Positions 34,608 to 46,065 of a stretch of 64,000 nucleotides of DNA are shown here, one piece after another; position 1 is the first letter of the stretch, and each line of letters opens with the position of its first letter. The notes under the pieces were generated by a model. The model had not been told where the DNA came from and ran no database searches. It saw only the letters and a list, made by a program, of their open reading frames with translations. Position numbers and translations under genes: made by a program. This stretch comes from Isochrysis galbana (Eukaryota; Haptophyta; Isochrysidales; Isochrysidaceae). Location: positions 1,405,398 to 1,469,397 of the forward strand of contig CM030931.1 of NCBI GenBank assembly GCA_018136815.1, read 5' to 3'.

Positions 34608-35456
34608 AGAACAACAGGTTACACCGACTCACGAACACACCGGAATCATTCACCCAAACCAAGCAAATTATCAAGCAACCGCGACCCCAAATCACCGATA
34701 ACTTAAACACGTCGCGAGAGACGGAGAGAGAGAGCGAGAGAGAGAGAGACTCCGCAGCGACGGCCGGAGCGTGTCTCCGTTGTAACTTCCCACGTAGCGG
34801 AGAGTCCGAAGGGGAGCGTCCTGTCGCGCGACCACGGCGATCACTTTGGATACAGATCGCGACGAGATATCTTCACGACAGAGGAAATCTTGCCGTTGAG
34901 CGTGAACCTTCTAGACGCTTCTAACGAACAACCCTGAGTAGCAACCAAGGGGAAGAAACACCAAAGGGGCCAAGGCTTGCATGTAACTTGCATCAAGGGG
35001 AAAGATTCCCTCACCTAAGAAGCGAACCTTCACCGATCTCCAAGGGGAGATGGCAAATTAAACCTCAAATCTCGAGCGGATAGAGCAACCGACTCGCTCG
35101 CCAAAACCTTGACCGAGAAGAAAGAAGCAAGGACCTACAAGCCAAGGGTAGCGGACCTAGGGAATGTGAGAGGAAATTTCCGAACGCCAACGCGAACGCC
35201 AAACGCGGGAAGGCAACGAAACCCTAACCAAGCCAAGCGGAACCTACGAAGAACAGGCCTGGACGACAACGAAAGTGAAAGTGAGCAAGTCCCAAGCAAG
35301 AACCGGAACTCAACAAGAAACAACAAGCCTTGCAAGAAGCTAAACAAGCCTTCACAAGGTAACCCGAGAGCCTGAGACAAGCGCGCAGCGAGCGACAGGC
35401 GACCTGGCTCCTTTGGGTCAAGATTACCCGAAAGGAGGAAACCTGGAATCTAGACC
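34608..35456 (-). other. Outer element leader region
   Basis: Lies between the 5' LTR and the protease fragment. It contains a GA microsatellite (about 34717-34750), and ORFs here are short and unsupported. No TGG-type primer-binding site adjoins the LTR; the sequence next to it on the minus strand is GGTCTAGATTCC. Confidence 0.5.
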
Positions 35457-35622
35457 TGACAGACAGGCTAGAAGGAACGAAACGAGAACTCGAATTCTAG
35501 ATCGCTAGGGACGAACCCTACCAACCTAGAAGTACCTGAGCTTCACCGTGTGGCCGCACCGCGAAGGACCTGGAAACAAGAGCAAGAGCCTGGAAATCGC
35601 ATCATCTAGGATGAATGCGACA
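35457..35622 (-). repeat. 5' LTR of the outer element
   Basis: 166 bp. Direct-repeat partner of 11967-12126, with TG...CA ends on the minus strand. Confidence 0.8.
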
Positions 35623-36657
35623 GCAGCGCGACCCGAGACCAGGTGGCAGGTGGCCCGTATGGGCATGCATCTCACCCACGCGTCGCGCGCGATTGCGATT
35701 GGCGTCGCTGGCTGCTGGCTGGGCGGTTCCAGGCTTCTTGGCTGCTGGCTACTGGCTACTGGCTGCTATCTGCTATATCTGCTATCTGGGGTTACTGGGT
35801 TACGCTTCGTTGTGGGGGCTCCCGGGGGGGTCTGGGGCCCCAAGGGCATCGAATATGTGCTGGATGGGTGTTTTCCGGGCTTTCTACCGCTTTACTTGGG
35901 CGTATTTCCTCAATCCTGACTTTTTGATTTGTACACCCTTAGAAGTTAAAATCGTGTTGGGGGGTTTCTATCATGGTGCCACACCGATCCCCGATCTACG
36001 GATGGCAGCCTACTATACAACTCACGCCGACAGGTGTGGGACCCATGCCGAGAGAGGGAATCCTCCCCGCCCTTGGTGCGAGAGAGAGCCATGGGGGGCG
36101 CATCCCCCCCCTTCCTCCCCTCTCCACCCCCACAAGAAGACTGATGGGGGGGGGGGCCCGCCCTTCCCAATCTCGCTCCCTCTCTTTCTTCTCCTGTCCT
36201 GGTGCGCGCACCTTCCCCCTCTTTCCCCCTTTCCTTCCTCTCCTTCCTTCCTTCTCCCTCGCTCGACCTCCCCCCCTCCTCCCCTCCCGCCCCCCCCCTC
36301 CCCCCCCCCTTTCCGCCCCCCCCTCCCTCCCCCCTTCGCACCCCACCGCACCGACAAACAAAACATACACCATCTGCCCCTTCCTCTTCACTTCCCCCTC
36401 CCCTCCCCGGCCTCTCCTCGCGAGAAGAAGTAGTCGTCACCCTCTCCCTTCATCCCTGCATCCCTGGGAGCACTCTCGCTCCTCCTCGTCGCGCTCCCCC
36501 ACTCCCCTGCCCTTTTCCCTCTCCCTCTGTCCTCTTCCCTCTCTTCTTCTCTCCCCGTCCTTCCTTCACTCCTCTCTCTCACCTGCTCTTCCTTCTCTCT
36601 CCCCCGCGAGAGGAGGGAAGGGGAAGAGGGAGGAGAGAGAGGGGAGCCACAGGGAAG
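35623..36657. promoter_or_regulatory. Intergenic and pyrimidine-rich leader of the acyl-AMP ligase gene
   Basis: 35700-35800 holds a ggctgctggct/ctggcta simple repeat. From about 36100 to 36600 the plus strand is extremely C/T-rich with C-runs, giving long Pro-rich ORFs that are compositional. It ends 60 bp before the ATG at 36658 and is probably promoter and 5' leader. Confidence 0.4.
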
Positions 36658-39645
36658 ATGCAGTCGGAGGGCGCCCCCCGCCGCCTCTCCGCCCACGCTC
36701 CGCCCGCGCCGGTCGGCCGATCCCTCGTCGGTGTGTTCGAGCAACAGGCGCGCCAGTACGCCGAGCACACTCTCTACAGCTGGCTCCGCAATGACGCGAG
36801 CGATGAGGCGAGCCTCACGTACAGAGAGCTGCGTGAGCGTGCTCTCTCGCTCTGTGCAGCGCTCCGCAGGGCGTGGAGTGTGGGCGAGGGGGAGCGCGCG
36901 ATGCTGATCTACCCGCCGGGGCTGGAGCTTCTCGTTGCCTTCTTTGGATGCAACTACGCCGCCGTCATCGCGGTTCCTTACTACCCGCCTGTGCTGCCCG
37001 CCTCCGCAATGCCATCGGTGGGCGCACGGAATCTGATGGCGGATGGACTCGACAAGGTGCGACGAGGCGAATACGCGGGGCACGCGGTGGGCATTGTATG
37101 AGAGTAGGGCAAGGCAACTGTGGGTATTATATGATGGTAGGGTTATATGATGGTAGAGCAAGGCGACTGTCGCTGGTGGGCACACCGTGCGTCCCCGCCT
37201 AGATCGCAAGGCCCCACCCGCAAAGTCTGCCACAAGGCATGCTATGGAGTTGGGGCACAGCACATCCCTAGGATCCCCTGGCTGTCACCACAGGTCAAGC
37301 GAATTTCAAGTTCCTGCTCGCCCTCCATCTTCCTCTCCACTAAGTCATACATCCGCGCGGTATGGCTCCTTGGCAAAGTGATCCGCGACGAGCGATGCGT
37401 GTGGCCCGAGTGGCCATGGCGAGCCACTGACACGCTGTCCACGCAATTGAGCCCCTCCGACATAGAGTGGCTGGAGGCATGGCTCCCTTCCCGGTGTTGC
37501 GACGCCTGCGAATCGGAAGTGTCATTCTTGCAGTACACCTCGGGATCGACGGGACATCCAAAGGGCGTTATGGTGGGCACGCGCAACCTCTTGGCCAACA
37601 TCCAGGCTATGAAGCAAGGGAGTGATCAAACTGCGGCTGCCTTGCCAGGCGATAACATCTGCATGGTATCGTGGCTGCCTCAGTACCACGACATGGGCCT
37701 GATTGGCGGCTGCCTTTCCTCCGCCGTCCTTGGCTGGCGTTCAGATTTGATGTCTCCGCACACCTTCTTGGCCAAGCCTGGAGCATGGCTGCAAGCCATT
37801 TCTCGTTTAAGCCAGACCCATCGCGCCATCTCAGTGGCCCCCAACTTTGGCTACGCCCTCACGCTGCGTCGCGTGCCGGCAACGCTGCTGCCCAGTCTGG
37901 ATTTCCGCCACTGGATCCTTGCCATGAATGGCGCCGAACCGATCCGGCCGGCGACTCTGCGCGACTTCACCGTTAGGTTTGCGCCATGTGGTTTCGATCC
38001 CGGAGTGTGGGCCTGCCTCTATGGCCTTGCAGAGACATGCCTCTACGCATGTGGTAGGTCGGAGAATGTGATATGCTTGACCGTCCCACGATCCCGACTA
38101 GGAATAGGCGACATTGCAATGCCGCTCGCGACCTCGGGAGGCGATAGTGACCGTCCCCTGTCGGATGATTGGATTGAGTGCCCTGGTGTGCACATTCGGC
38201 CGGCAAACGAGACGGGCCAGACTGTTCGCATCGCCCATCCTGACACGGGTGCCGTGCTCTGCGAGGGCCAGGTTGGCGAGGTGCGGCTGGCAGGCGAATC
38301 TGTTGCACTCGGCTACTGGCAGCTCGAGGACCTCTCGGCAGCCACCTTCAGGGAAAGCCTTCGTTTCGAGGAAGCTGTCCATCCAACAATCCAGGACCAA
38401 GTGCAGTCTGAGGTCAGCGCTACCGGCTTGACGGCCGAACTGACTGACGTTGGGCATTGCAAGCTCGCTTCTATGGAACATCATCTAGCCCAGGAGACTC
38501 TCGCTGCTACGACCGCAAGAGGTGATGCGGACTCCCGGCCATACTTGCGCACTGGGGACCTCGGCTTCGTTTGGGACGGGCGGCTTTTCTTGGTAGGTCG
38601 AATCAAGGATGTGATATGCCTCAAGGGCCGTACGCTGCATGCTCATGATGTGGAGTGCCTTGCCGAGCAAGCATGCCCGCAGCTACGACCGGGCTGCTGC
38701 GCTGCTTTCCCACTGCTTGCATCCGATGGCTCCGAGTCGCTCGGAGTCATGGCAGAGCTGCGACCCCAAGCCGAGGCGCAGGCAGGCTTCGAGGCGATAG
38801 TCACCGAGATCAACCGAGCTTTGGTTGCGGAGGGCATCCGCGCCTCAGCGATCTCCCTCCTCCGGCCGCGCAGCATCCTCAAGACAACCTCAGGAAAATT
38901 GCGTCGCCGCGACTGCCGAGCAGCCCATGAGCAGATTGCTGCATGGCTGCGGCGGGTACAGCAAGAGGGGAAAGTCATCGAAGACAGGCCACGTGGCGAG
39001 AACGAGGCCGTCAAGCACATCCCCATGGATGCCGTTTTGCATTTCTGGTCCGAGCTCCCAGTACCTGCTGACGCACCGAAGACGACCGTCGGCGCCGCTA
39101 ACCTCGCGATGTCCGGGTCGCCGTCGGCAGCTTCGTTGGCTTCGACACGCAATGCAAGCCACAACGAGTTGCCGAGCGGCGGAACCTCACCGGATGCGTC
39201 GCCCAAATACGCTCGTGAAAAAGAACTTCTGTCGTCGGAAGCCTCTCCTTCCATGGTCCCGTCTGACCTTGCACCGCCACCAACTCACCATCCGGACGGA
39301 CGGCCTTTCTCGGAGATCGAAATTCTCGCCGCCAAGTCGAGAGCACTGTTCGAGCGCGTGGTGATTTGCCGATTTCGTCGCAGCTTCCACGAATCGCAGC
39401 TTCACGCGTCGGATGCGGGCGCGATGCGAGTGATCACTCCTAGCATTCCATGTGGGACCAATCGCGCGTCGGCCGCATCAGCCTCTTTTCCAAGCGGGGC
39501 TATCGGCACGAGCTGGACGAACGCCACGGCGGATTCCGCTGGAAAAGAGGGGCTACTCCGGGGCTGGTTGCCAGGAGGCTCGCTGACAGATTGGGTCAAA
39601 CTTGCTGTAATGGTCGCGGTGATCACGGCCATTGCGCTCAAGTAA
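36658..39645 (+). CDS. Fatty-acyl-AMP ligase-like (ANL superfamily) protein with C-terminal membrane anchor
   Basis: Two exons (36658-37056 and 37294-39645, with a 237-nt GT-AG intron in phase 0) give about 916 aa. ANL motifs in FAAL form: YTSGSTGHPKGV (ATP loop), WLPQYHDMGLIGG, SVAPNFGYAL, MNGAEPIRPATL, YGLAETCLYAC, LRTGDLGFVWDGRLFLVGRIKDVI and the C-terminal KTTSGKLRRRDCRAA. Such enzymes activate fatty acids as acyl-adenylates, usually passing them to carrier proteins or further enzymes. No carrier or PKS domain follows. Instead a 200-residue Ser/Pro-rich tail ends in a hydrophobic stretch (VKLAVMVAVITAIALK), like a tail anchor. An insertion of about 60 residues precedes LRTGDLG. A fatty-acyl-CoA synthetase is the alternative, but the motif wording favours FAAL. 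Confidence 0.85.
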
Positions 39646-40424
39646 GTGGGCATGACCACAAACGGAAAGCATGCGAGACTGACGACGTGCGGTGCCAAGG
39701 TCACTGCGATGCTTCTCCTTAGTCAAAAGTGGGGCTACTTCACCCCGTCGACGATTCGCCAAGATGCTTTGGATGCGAAATGCCAGCAATCGGCGTATGG
39801 GGTGTGGGAAACACCCAAGAGATGGAGGGCAAGTGCGTCTACAACCCAAGACTCGGCATGCGCGAACGCTCGCTCTTAGGTGAGTTCTAGTCTACGATGA
39901 TGGAAAGAGTCGAATAGACTACATATTTTAGGTACTCCATTCCATGTTAGGAGGTCATGATCGTATTGAGGAACATGATGAAGGCTGACCGCCGCGCCGC
40001 TATGGTTTTATGGGCGTGGTGTTCATGACATGCAAAGAAATGAAAGGAATGCTCGTTGCCTTGCCTGCTTGGCGCTTGGTCATCGAATGGCCATACGTAG
40101 TCCAATGCATAGCTTCACATGTATGTTTGTTGGTTGTTTGTCGCATTGTGTTCTGCGCAAGTAATTCGTTAGTCGGTGATTCCAATTAAGTTTATACTTG
40201 GTTGCGATGGAGCGCGCCGACGCGGCTCTTCTCTCCTTTGGGCCCCCCGCTGAGGGAGCCCCTCCAGTCCCCATGGCCCATGGAGCAGTCGCTAATGAAG
40301 CGACCGCGTCCGCCAGCGGAGGCCGAGCAGATGAGCACGACCCCGGATGGGACGCCAGGTATCAGGTGGTAAAAAAGGGCTCTCGCCGGATGTAAGCCTC
40401 AACTATTAGTAAACTGATAGGGTC

Positions 40425-40537
40425 ATGGAGCGCGCGCCGCCTCCCTCCTCGCTGCCGCTGCCCTCGCCGCGATGGACGACATGGAGCGCGCGCCGCCTCC
40501 CTCCCTCGCTGCCGCTGCCCTCGCCGCGATGGACGAA
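40425..40537 (+). repeat. 57-bp tandem duplication with 1-nt length difference
   Basis: Two adjacent units each begin atggagcgcgcgccgcctcc and end gcgatggacga. The first unit lacks one C (ctcctcg versus ctccctcg), so the two units are read in different frames. The second unit, in its own frame, leads into MDEAFMDTPLSPKRPRQDD, possibly the start of an unrecognised protein. Confidence 0.6.
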
Positions 40538-41387
40538 GCATTCATGGACACCCCCCTGTCGCCGAAGCGACCGCGCCAGGACGACCCGCCCGCGACCAGG
40601 TGGGCGCAAGCAAGAGCCAGCGGGCCACGCCCACGCAACACCAAGAATAGCGAGACAACAGCCTACATGCAGGCAGCAGCCAGCATGCAGCACACCCACA
40701 TCACCCCCCACAGCCACACCAGCCACACCACACCAGACCTGGTTGCTGGTTGTTCTGTCATATATGATATCATATATGATATCTATCTCAGTATTAGTTG
40801 CTCTAGCTAGACCTGATACTGAGTGTCATACATATGACAAGACTAGAGGCTACAATTCAACTAGTTTTACTAGTACAAGCTCGGGCGCGGGAAATACCGG
40901 CGCTCCCAGCTCCGAGCCCCCCCCCCCCCCAATTGACCGCCGTAACCTGATGTGCAACAACGATGGCGGCGGCGCGGCGGCGACGATGGCGATGACGAGC
41001 GAGTGTCACACCGCCGTGGAGTGGGGGCGGCGCCATGTAGAGACGCTGCCAGGGGTGCTACTGTGGGAGCTTGAAATGGTCAGTCATCGAGCAACATCCG
41101 ATTCTAAGTACTAAGGCGCATCTGCGACCGCAGCCGCAAGCGCGGCGGCGACGGCCGGACACGCCGGCAACAGGACCAGATTGTCCTCCGCGTGCGGTGC
41201 GTCGGAGCACTGCACCTCGAGGCCAACTGACGGATGCAGACGCACTGGCTGCCGTGCGCGCAAGGCCCGATGGGCTGGCCGCGCTGGCAGCGGCATTGGG
41301 CAGCGTGAAGCCACCGGCGGGGCGCTCAGCGCGAGCAACACTAGTTGAAGTGGATGAACAAACAAGTGCACGCCGCCCGCCTGGCGC

Positions 41388-41750
41388 CTGGTAGCGGTGC
41401 CACAAGTTAGCTGCTCTAGCCCTCGGTGACTAACGGTTCACGTGAGCGTCTTGAGTTTTGTGATACTTTATACTTTCGTACACATTCACATTCAAGTCTA
41501 AAAATATGAGTATGACTTATGCTTATTTATGCTCCAGTGTCCAGTGTTCATAATAGCCCAGGCCTTGTGAACCCAGTGAGCTGGCGTCACAGCTTTCCTC
41601 GCTATTCGATGTTGGTGCCTCGCATGAAGGGCCTCACAAAAATGTACCGGAGGGGGGCCGACTGTAATTTTGCGCACCGCCTTCGATGGCCTGAAATTCG
41701 GTATTTTTCGAAAATTCCGGAGAACCCCCAATTTTATTTGCGGATCCATC
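41388..41750 (-). repeat. Dispersed repeat family R1, copy 2
   Basis: Inverted partner of 1313-1651. The reverse complement begins atggatccgcaaataaaatt and carries the same block order, plus a longer AT-rich insertion near 41480-41530. Confidence 0.65.
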
Positions 41751-42470
41751 CTACCGGAAGCCATAGGGAGCTTATATTTAGCCCTTCATTCACCCATTGT
41801 AGCTGGTGTCCTCCGCACCCCCATAGTGAGTGACCGGGCTAGTCTCTTGCCTCCCCCTTGTCCTCTTTTTACTTCCTAAGTCCAATGGGGCTTCTCTTCG
41901 CACGTGAGGAGAGGCGACGGGCCCCCTCTCTTCTTTTCTATTTCCTCTCCTGTCCACCCCCTCTCTACCTCTACGCGCGTCCTGTTTGTGTTAGTTATCT
42001 ACGTTTTACTGTGAGTGCGCGTTCGATAGTGGGGTGAAAGAATGGTAAGAGGAATTTTACCGGGTTCATTCTGATCTGGAGAAGGAGAAGGAGAGAGCGC
42101 GAGCGATGGCGTCGCTCTCCCTCCTCTCGGTCCACCGCCATGGTCACCGCGATGGTGCCAGGGCGATACCTACGCCTACACGTCGACACTTTTTGCACGT
42201 TCACGTTCAGTGTTCTCTTTTCGTTCAACTTGTTTCTTGTTTCTTGTTTCGCCCTGGTCGCCTACGGGCGCTGGCGTGTTTCGCGGTCAAGTCCGAATAT
42301 TTTTTGTTTGAGTAACTTGTAATCCGTGCTCTCGGGCACAGGTGAAACCTACGCAGTGAAACCGGAGTGAAACCTCTGTCACATCTCTCTAATCTTTACT
42401 CTTCTCTTCCCCCTCCCCATCCCCGCAGAATCCCAGCCAGCGCCGGCGGTGAGGTCGGCGCCGAGCGCAA

Positions 42471-43971
42471 ATGTGGAGGTTTTGGCTCGCCTCGTTCACG
42501 CTCATAACAGCCTCGCCTGGCCAGGCTGGTACTCGCGTAAGGTTGGTCATGAGCACACCGTTGTGTCCGAGACCATCGCTGCGCGTGAGCCATCGTCATG
42601 CGCCCATGCTCGCATGCGTGCAAGAGCAGGCAGCCGCCGATGCCTACGAGACTGAGTCTGAGTGTGCCAAGTCACTGGGCAGCTTCGGGCTGCCTGATTG
42701 GCTGGTCGAGCGAGCCAAAACGCTTGGCTTTACTCGCCCAACACCAGTCCAGGCCGCCGCCGTTCGGCCCATCATGCAGGGCAGTGATGCGATCGTTCTT
42801 GCGCAAACAGGCTCTGGCAAGACTCTCACGTACCTGCTGCCAATCCTTGCGACGATTCGGCCGATTGCCTCCGCGCAGGCGCTGATTCTTGCACCATCTC
42901 GAGAGCTGGCATCGCAGGTGGCACGCGTTGCACGCCGATTGGCCGCTGGAAGTCCAGAGCGAATTCTGATCATGGCTCTGCTCGATGGGTCAGGGGCAAG
43001 ACGGCAACGGGTATGGATGAAGGCTCAGCCACCACAGGTTTGTGCTCCTCACGACGCGTAAGCTCTCGTAGACCCATGGTGAGACAGGCGCATGCTACAT
43101 AGAGCATGCGCTCGTTTCAGCACTTGGGTTCCCGCGCTCCGCTCAGGTGATTGTGGGCAACATCGAGCAGGTGGATTCGATCATATCTGCGGGCCTCCTA
43201 CATCCTCGAGCGTTGAAGTTTCTTGTTGTAGATGAGGTGGACGCATGCATGGGTGATGCTGGGTCTCGAGCGGCCGTAGAGCGCATCCTCTCCGGACACG
43301 CCGGTCTTCATGAAACAGCCCCCAAGCGGCAGACGGTGTTTGTAAGCGCATCCCTGCCGCAGCGTAACCACTTCCGCAGACAAGCCTTGCAGCAGCGATG
43401 GTGTGAGACAGAGCCGCTATTGATTCATGCGCAAGCTGAGGAGCCCGTGCCTGCCCAGCTGCGTCACTTTGTGGCTGTTTGCACGCCTAGCAAGCGTGTC
43501 GCTGCCCTGCGAGTCTTGCTGAAGCAGGACGCTCCCGATGTGCACGCTGCCATTGTTTTTGTGAGACAAGGTCGGCCAATGGGCAAAATTGCGGCTGCTC
43601 TCGCTGGAATCGTTGGCGAGGACAAGGAGCCCGGAGTCCTCTCCGAAGATCTATCTCTCCGTGCACGCGCTCGTGCGATGGCCAATCTTCGCGATGGTAC
43701 GCGCCCGGTGTTGGTGACGACGGCAATGGCGGCACGAGGGCTCGACATCCCCGAATGTTCTCATGTCTACTTGTTTGATATGCCCGCAACGGCGGAAGAT
43801 TATCTCCATGCAGCGGGACGAAGCGGACGAATCGGACGTCCAGGTCAAGTTACAGTTTTGTGCGCAGAGCGAGAGAGATTTGTGCTTCGACGGATCGGCA
43901 ACGCTCTCAGTCTTGAATTTGAGGATATAATTTTGCGGCATACCAAGAAAGAGTACAATGCCCCGTCTTGA
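42471..43971 (+). CDS. DEAD-box-type RNA helicase, probably organellar
   Basis: Two exons (42471-43037 and 43147-43971, with a 109-nt GT-AG intron in phase 0) give about 463 aa. The first 50 residues are basic and hydroxylated without acidic residues, as in organelle-targeting peptides. Motifs: Q motif GFTRPTPVQ, motif I AQTGSGKT, Ia PSRELASQ, II DEVD (in place of DEAD), III SAS (usually SAT), V ARGLDIP and VI HAAGRSGRIGR. DEVD variants occur in some plastid helicases involved in rRNA maturation, so a plastid role is plausible but inferred. The ATG at 42471 is the first in the open frame after a pyrimidine tract. Confidence 0.9.
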
Positions 43972-44037
43972 GTGCACCACTAAACACCAGTGGTTGCATG
44001 CCGTGCGCGATGAGGAAGGTAGGGGGGGGGGGGGCGT

Positions 44038-44575
44038 CTAAGGTGTGGTTGGGCTGAGTGATGGGAGGCTGTGGCTGCTGTGTGTGCTGATGTGGAGGGG
44101 CTGTATGTGGTAGTAACATGTGAAGTACGAACAGAGGGAAGCACAGGGGATGGGATGACACGGACGGGGGAGGCACGCGCGGACGAGGGCGAGACCGAGG
44201 GTTCGGTCTCGGACGGCATGAGGACGAGCGAGACGAGCGCGGAGGACACAGGCAAGCGAGAGGGGCACGGGAGCGGCCGAGCGGTGGCGCTGGTCGCAGG
44301 ACGAAGAACAAGGGAGAGGACACTCGCGGGAAAAAAAAGTGAACACCGGGAAGGGAAAACACGCGGGAAGAGAGAGGGATGAAACGGGGCCGGAAACTCA
44401 AGGAGACACTCGGGGAGAGAACGGGGGGAGGAGAGAGAAGGGTGGCGGACCTAGTGGGCCGACGCGGGGGAGGGGGCGTCGGAGCGTGATAACAAAGAAG
44501 GGGGCTCGCGGGGAAACCTGATGGCGGGAAAGGAGACGCAATGCAGGGAGGGGGCACCGGGGCGAGGCGGCGGGG
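44038..44575 (+). repeat. Dispersed repeat R3, copy 1
   Basis: Closely similar in direct orientation to 55612-56150. Shared stretches include gtggctgctgtgtgtgctg, ggaggggctgtatgtggtag and gagggttcggtctcggacgg. Its distal part (gggcgtcggagcgtgacaac-like) also occurs inside the TIR element at 52484-53406. The hAT fragment at 44590-44650 directly follows it, which links R3 to a hAT family. Confidence 0.7.
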
Positions 44576-44589
44576 AGATGAAAGCAAGG

Positions 44590-44650
44590 AAAACACACGC
44601 TCACACGATGCCGAATTAGGAAAGAGAGACATGACACTCCTAGCAGCCAT
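44590..44650 (-). pseudogene. hAT transposase dimerisation-motif fragment
   Basis: Minus-strand SLFPNSASCERVFSLL, almost the same as the motif at 0.53 kb, then the frame passes into low-complexity repeat R3. No other transposase part is visible. Confidence 0.55.
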
Positions 44651-45182
44651 GGCCCAAGTTGGGAACAGAGAATGATTTGAAGCCCTCCGGCGCGCGCGCC
44701 GGGGAACTGCTTGCGCTGTTCCTGGACGACTGGACGACGTGGCGCGGCCCGAGCGACGACACTTGCTGGCACCTGAAGGCGAGGAGGGTGGGTGGGGCGG
44801 AGTGGCATGTCACGAATGCATTCGTGACGCGCGGGCCGGCGTGGCAGCGCAAGCCGGCAAGCCGGGGGAGAGCCTCGCCGGGCATGCTCTCTCGCTCGCT
44901 CCTCGCCCCCCCGCGCCCCCCCCCCCCCGCCCCCCCGCGCCCCCCCGCGCCCCCCCCCCCCCTATCTCGCTAGCTCCCGCCCAAACAAATATGTACCGGC
45001 GCCCGGGCCCGTGCCACCCAAATACGTAGTAAATATGTCGACATATCAGTTTGCCAGAATCGTACCCAAATATGTAGTACGATATGTACATATTATGGCC
45101 TACCCCTACCGACGATCGGATCTCGCCGACGCGCAATGGCGGGCGCCGAGCCTCCCTGACCCTATGAGTTGTGCGCCCTGTT

Positions 45183-45201
45183 TAGTGGGTTGTCAGGGCA
45201 A
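45183..45201. repeat. Target duplication, left, of retroposon copy A
   Basis: tagtgggttgtcagggcaa, perfectly repeated at 46066-46084. Confidence 0.85.
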
Positions 45202-46065
45202 CTAAGTTTATACTTGGTTCACCCATGGCGGGGCACGAGCCCCCCCCTCTCTCCACTCCTCCCCCGCCATGGGGGAGGAACCACCCACTCTCCTGGCATG
45301 CCTGATGGCTTGCCTGGAGAACACTGCCATGCTGACCCATCCCTCCCCCCCCCACAAGCACGCCTGATTCTCCCGCCCTGGCCTGTCGTGGCCAGCCCAT
45401 CCCTCTGACCAGCCCCTCCTCCCCCTGGGCCCCCCTGATCAGGACCCCCCAGCCAGCTCCAGTCGACTGGCAGGGGCTCGAGAGCCAGCGATGGAGAGGC
45501 AGGAGGGGCCAGGGCCATGCCCCAGCCTCACCTGCCCCCTTAGCTGCGCTCCCAGGCCCCCGCTGGCCTCCTGGGGACCTGAAGAGGGGCCGCAGGCGCG
45601 CGCCATGGGCCCCCGCCGCAGGGAAGAGAGGAGGAAAAGGGAAGAGGGAGGGGAGGGGGGAGTGGCAGCTCTCCCCTCCGGCGTTTACGTGTCTTCTCGC
45701 CCCGTTTGGGTAAGAGAAGACGGGGGCGCCAGAACCAGGAGGGAAGGGCCGCGGCTCGCCGCGGCCACTCGCTCTTGCGAGGAGAGATTAGCGTTTCTGG
45801 GCTCCTATTCATGAGTGCCCCCCCCCCCCTGCGTTGTTTTTACCCGAGAGGGGTTTTCCCCCAGCGTGGACTCGAGGAGAGGACGTGCTGGGGTGCGCGG
45901 GGTCGGTGCGTGCACTGGGGGGAGGACGAATATCGGGGCCCCCTCCCCCCGGTAGCACTCGGACACCTGGCTCGTCAGGCATGGCGGGATTCCGGGACGG
46001 AAAAGTTGTGTCCAATTAGCTAGTGGCTAGTGGGGTTGGCTAGGACATAACATTAATTAATTATA
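45202..46065 (+). mobile_element. Retroposon family R4, copy A (864 bp)
   Basis: Begins ctaagtttatacttggtt and ends in an AT-rich simple tail, attaattaattata. It is flanked by a perfect 19-bp target duplication. It is closely similar to copy B (59853-60726, inverted) over its full length and more distantly to copy C (51344-52269). Long target duplications with a simple-repeat 3' tail are the signature of target-primed (LINE-type) insertion. No protein of known family is encoded, so it is non-autonomous. Confidence 0.8.

Larger units (their letters stand above)
11967..35622 (-). mobile_element. Outer LTR retrotransposon, internally deleted, interrupted by a nested element
   Basis: It is bounded by direct repeats 11967-12126 and 35457-35622, which differ by one substitution and a 6-bp indel. 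In minus orientation these begin TGTCGCATTC and end GTCTGTCA, as LTRs should. Just inside the 3' LTR the minus strand has GGGGGG, a plausible polypurine tract. The flanking pentamers gcacc (left) and gcagc (right) are an imperfect target duplication. Subtracting the inner insertion (12348-33767) and one target duplication leaves about 2.2 kb: a leader, the protease end plus the pre-RT linker, 28 residues of the next segment, then the 3' LTR. Gag, most of the protease, RT, RNase H and integrase are missing, so it is a non-autonomous derivative of a relative of the inner element. Confidence 0.8.
39646..42470. other. Intergenic with short repeats; no firm gene
   Basis: Contains a 57-bp tandem duplication (40425-40537), a tcatatatgatatc palindromic repeat (about 40757-40785), a C12 run at 40918 and repeat R1 copy 2 (41388-41750). 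ORFs at 40198-40395, 40472-40810 and 41071-41394 have gene-like composition in places (for example PLSPKRPRQDDPP) but no family match and no convincing splice chain. A short pyrimidine tract (42400-42425) precedes the helicase start. Confidence 0.35.

Noticed and set aside
36388-37263. 291-codon minus-strand ORF opposite the acyl-AMP ligase start
   Set aside because: It is antisense to a well-supported enzyme exon and its pyrimidine leader, with no domain.
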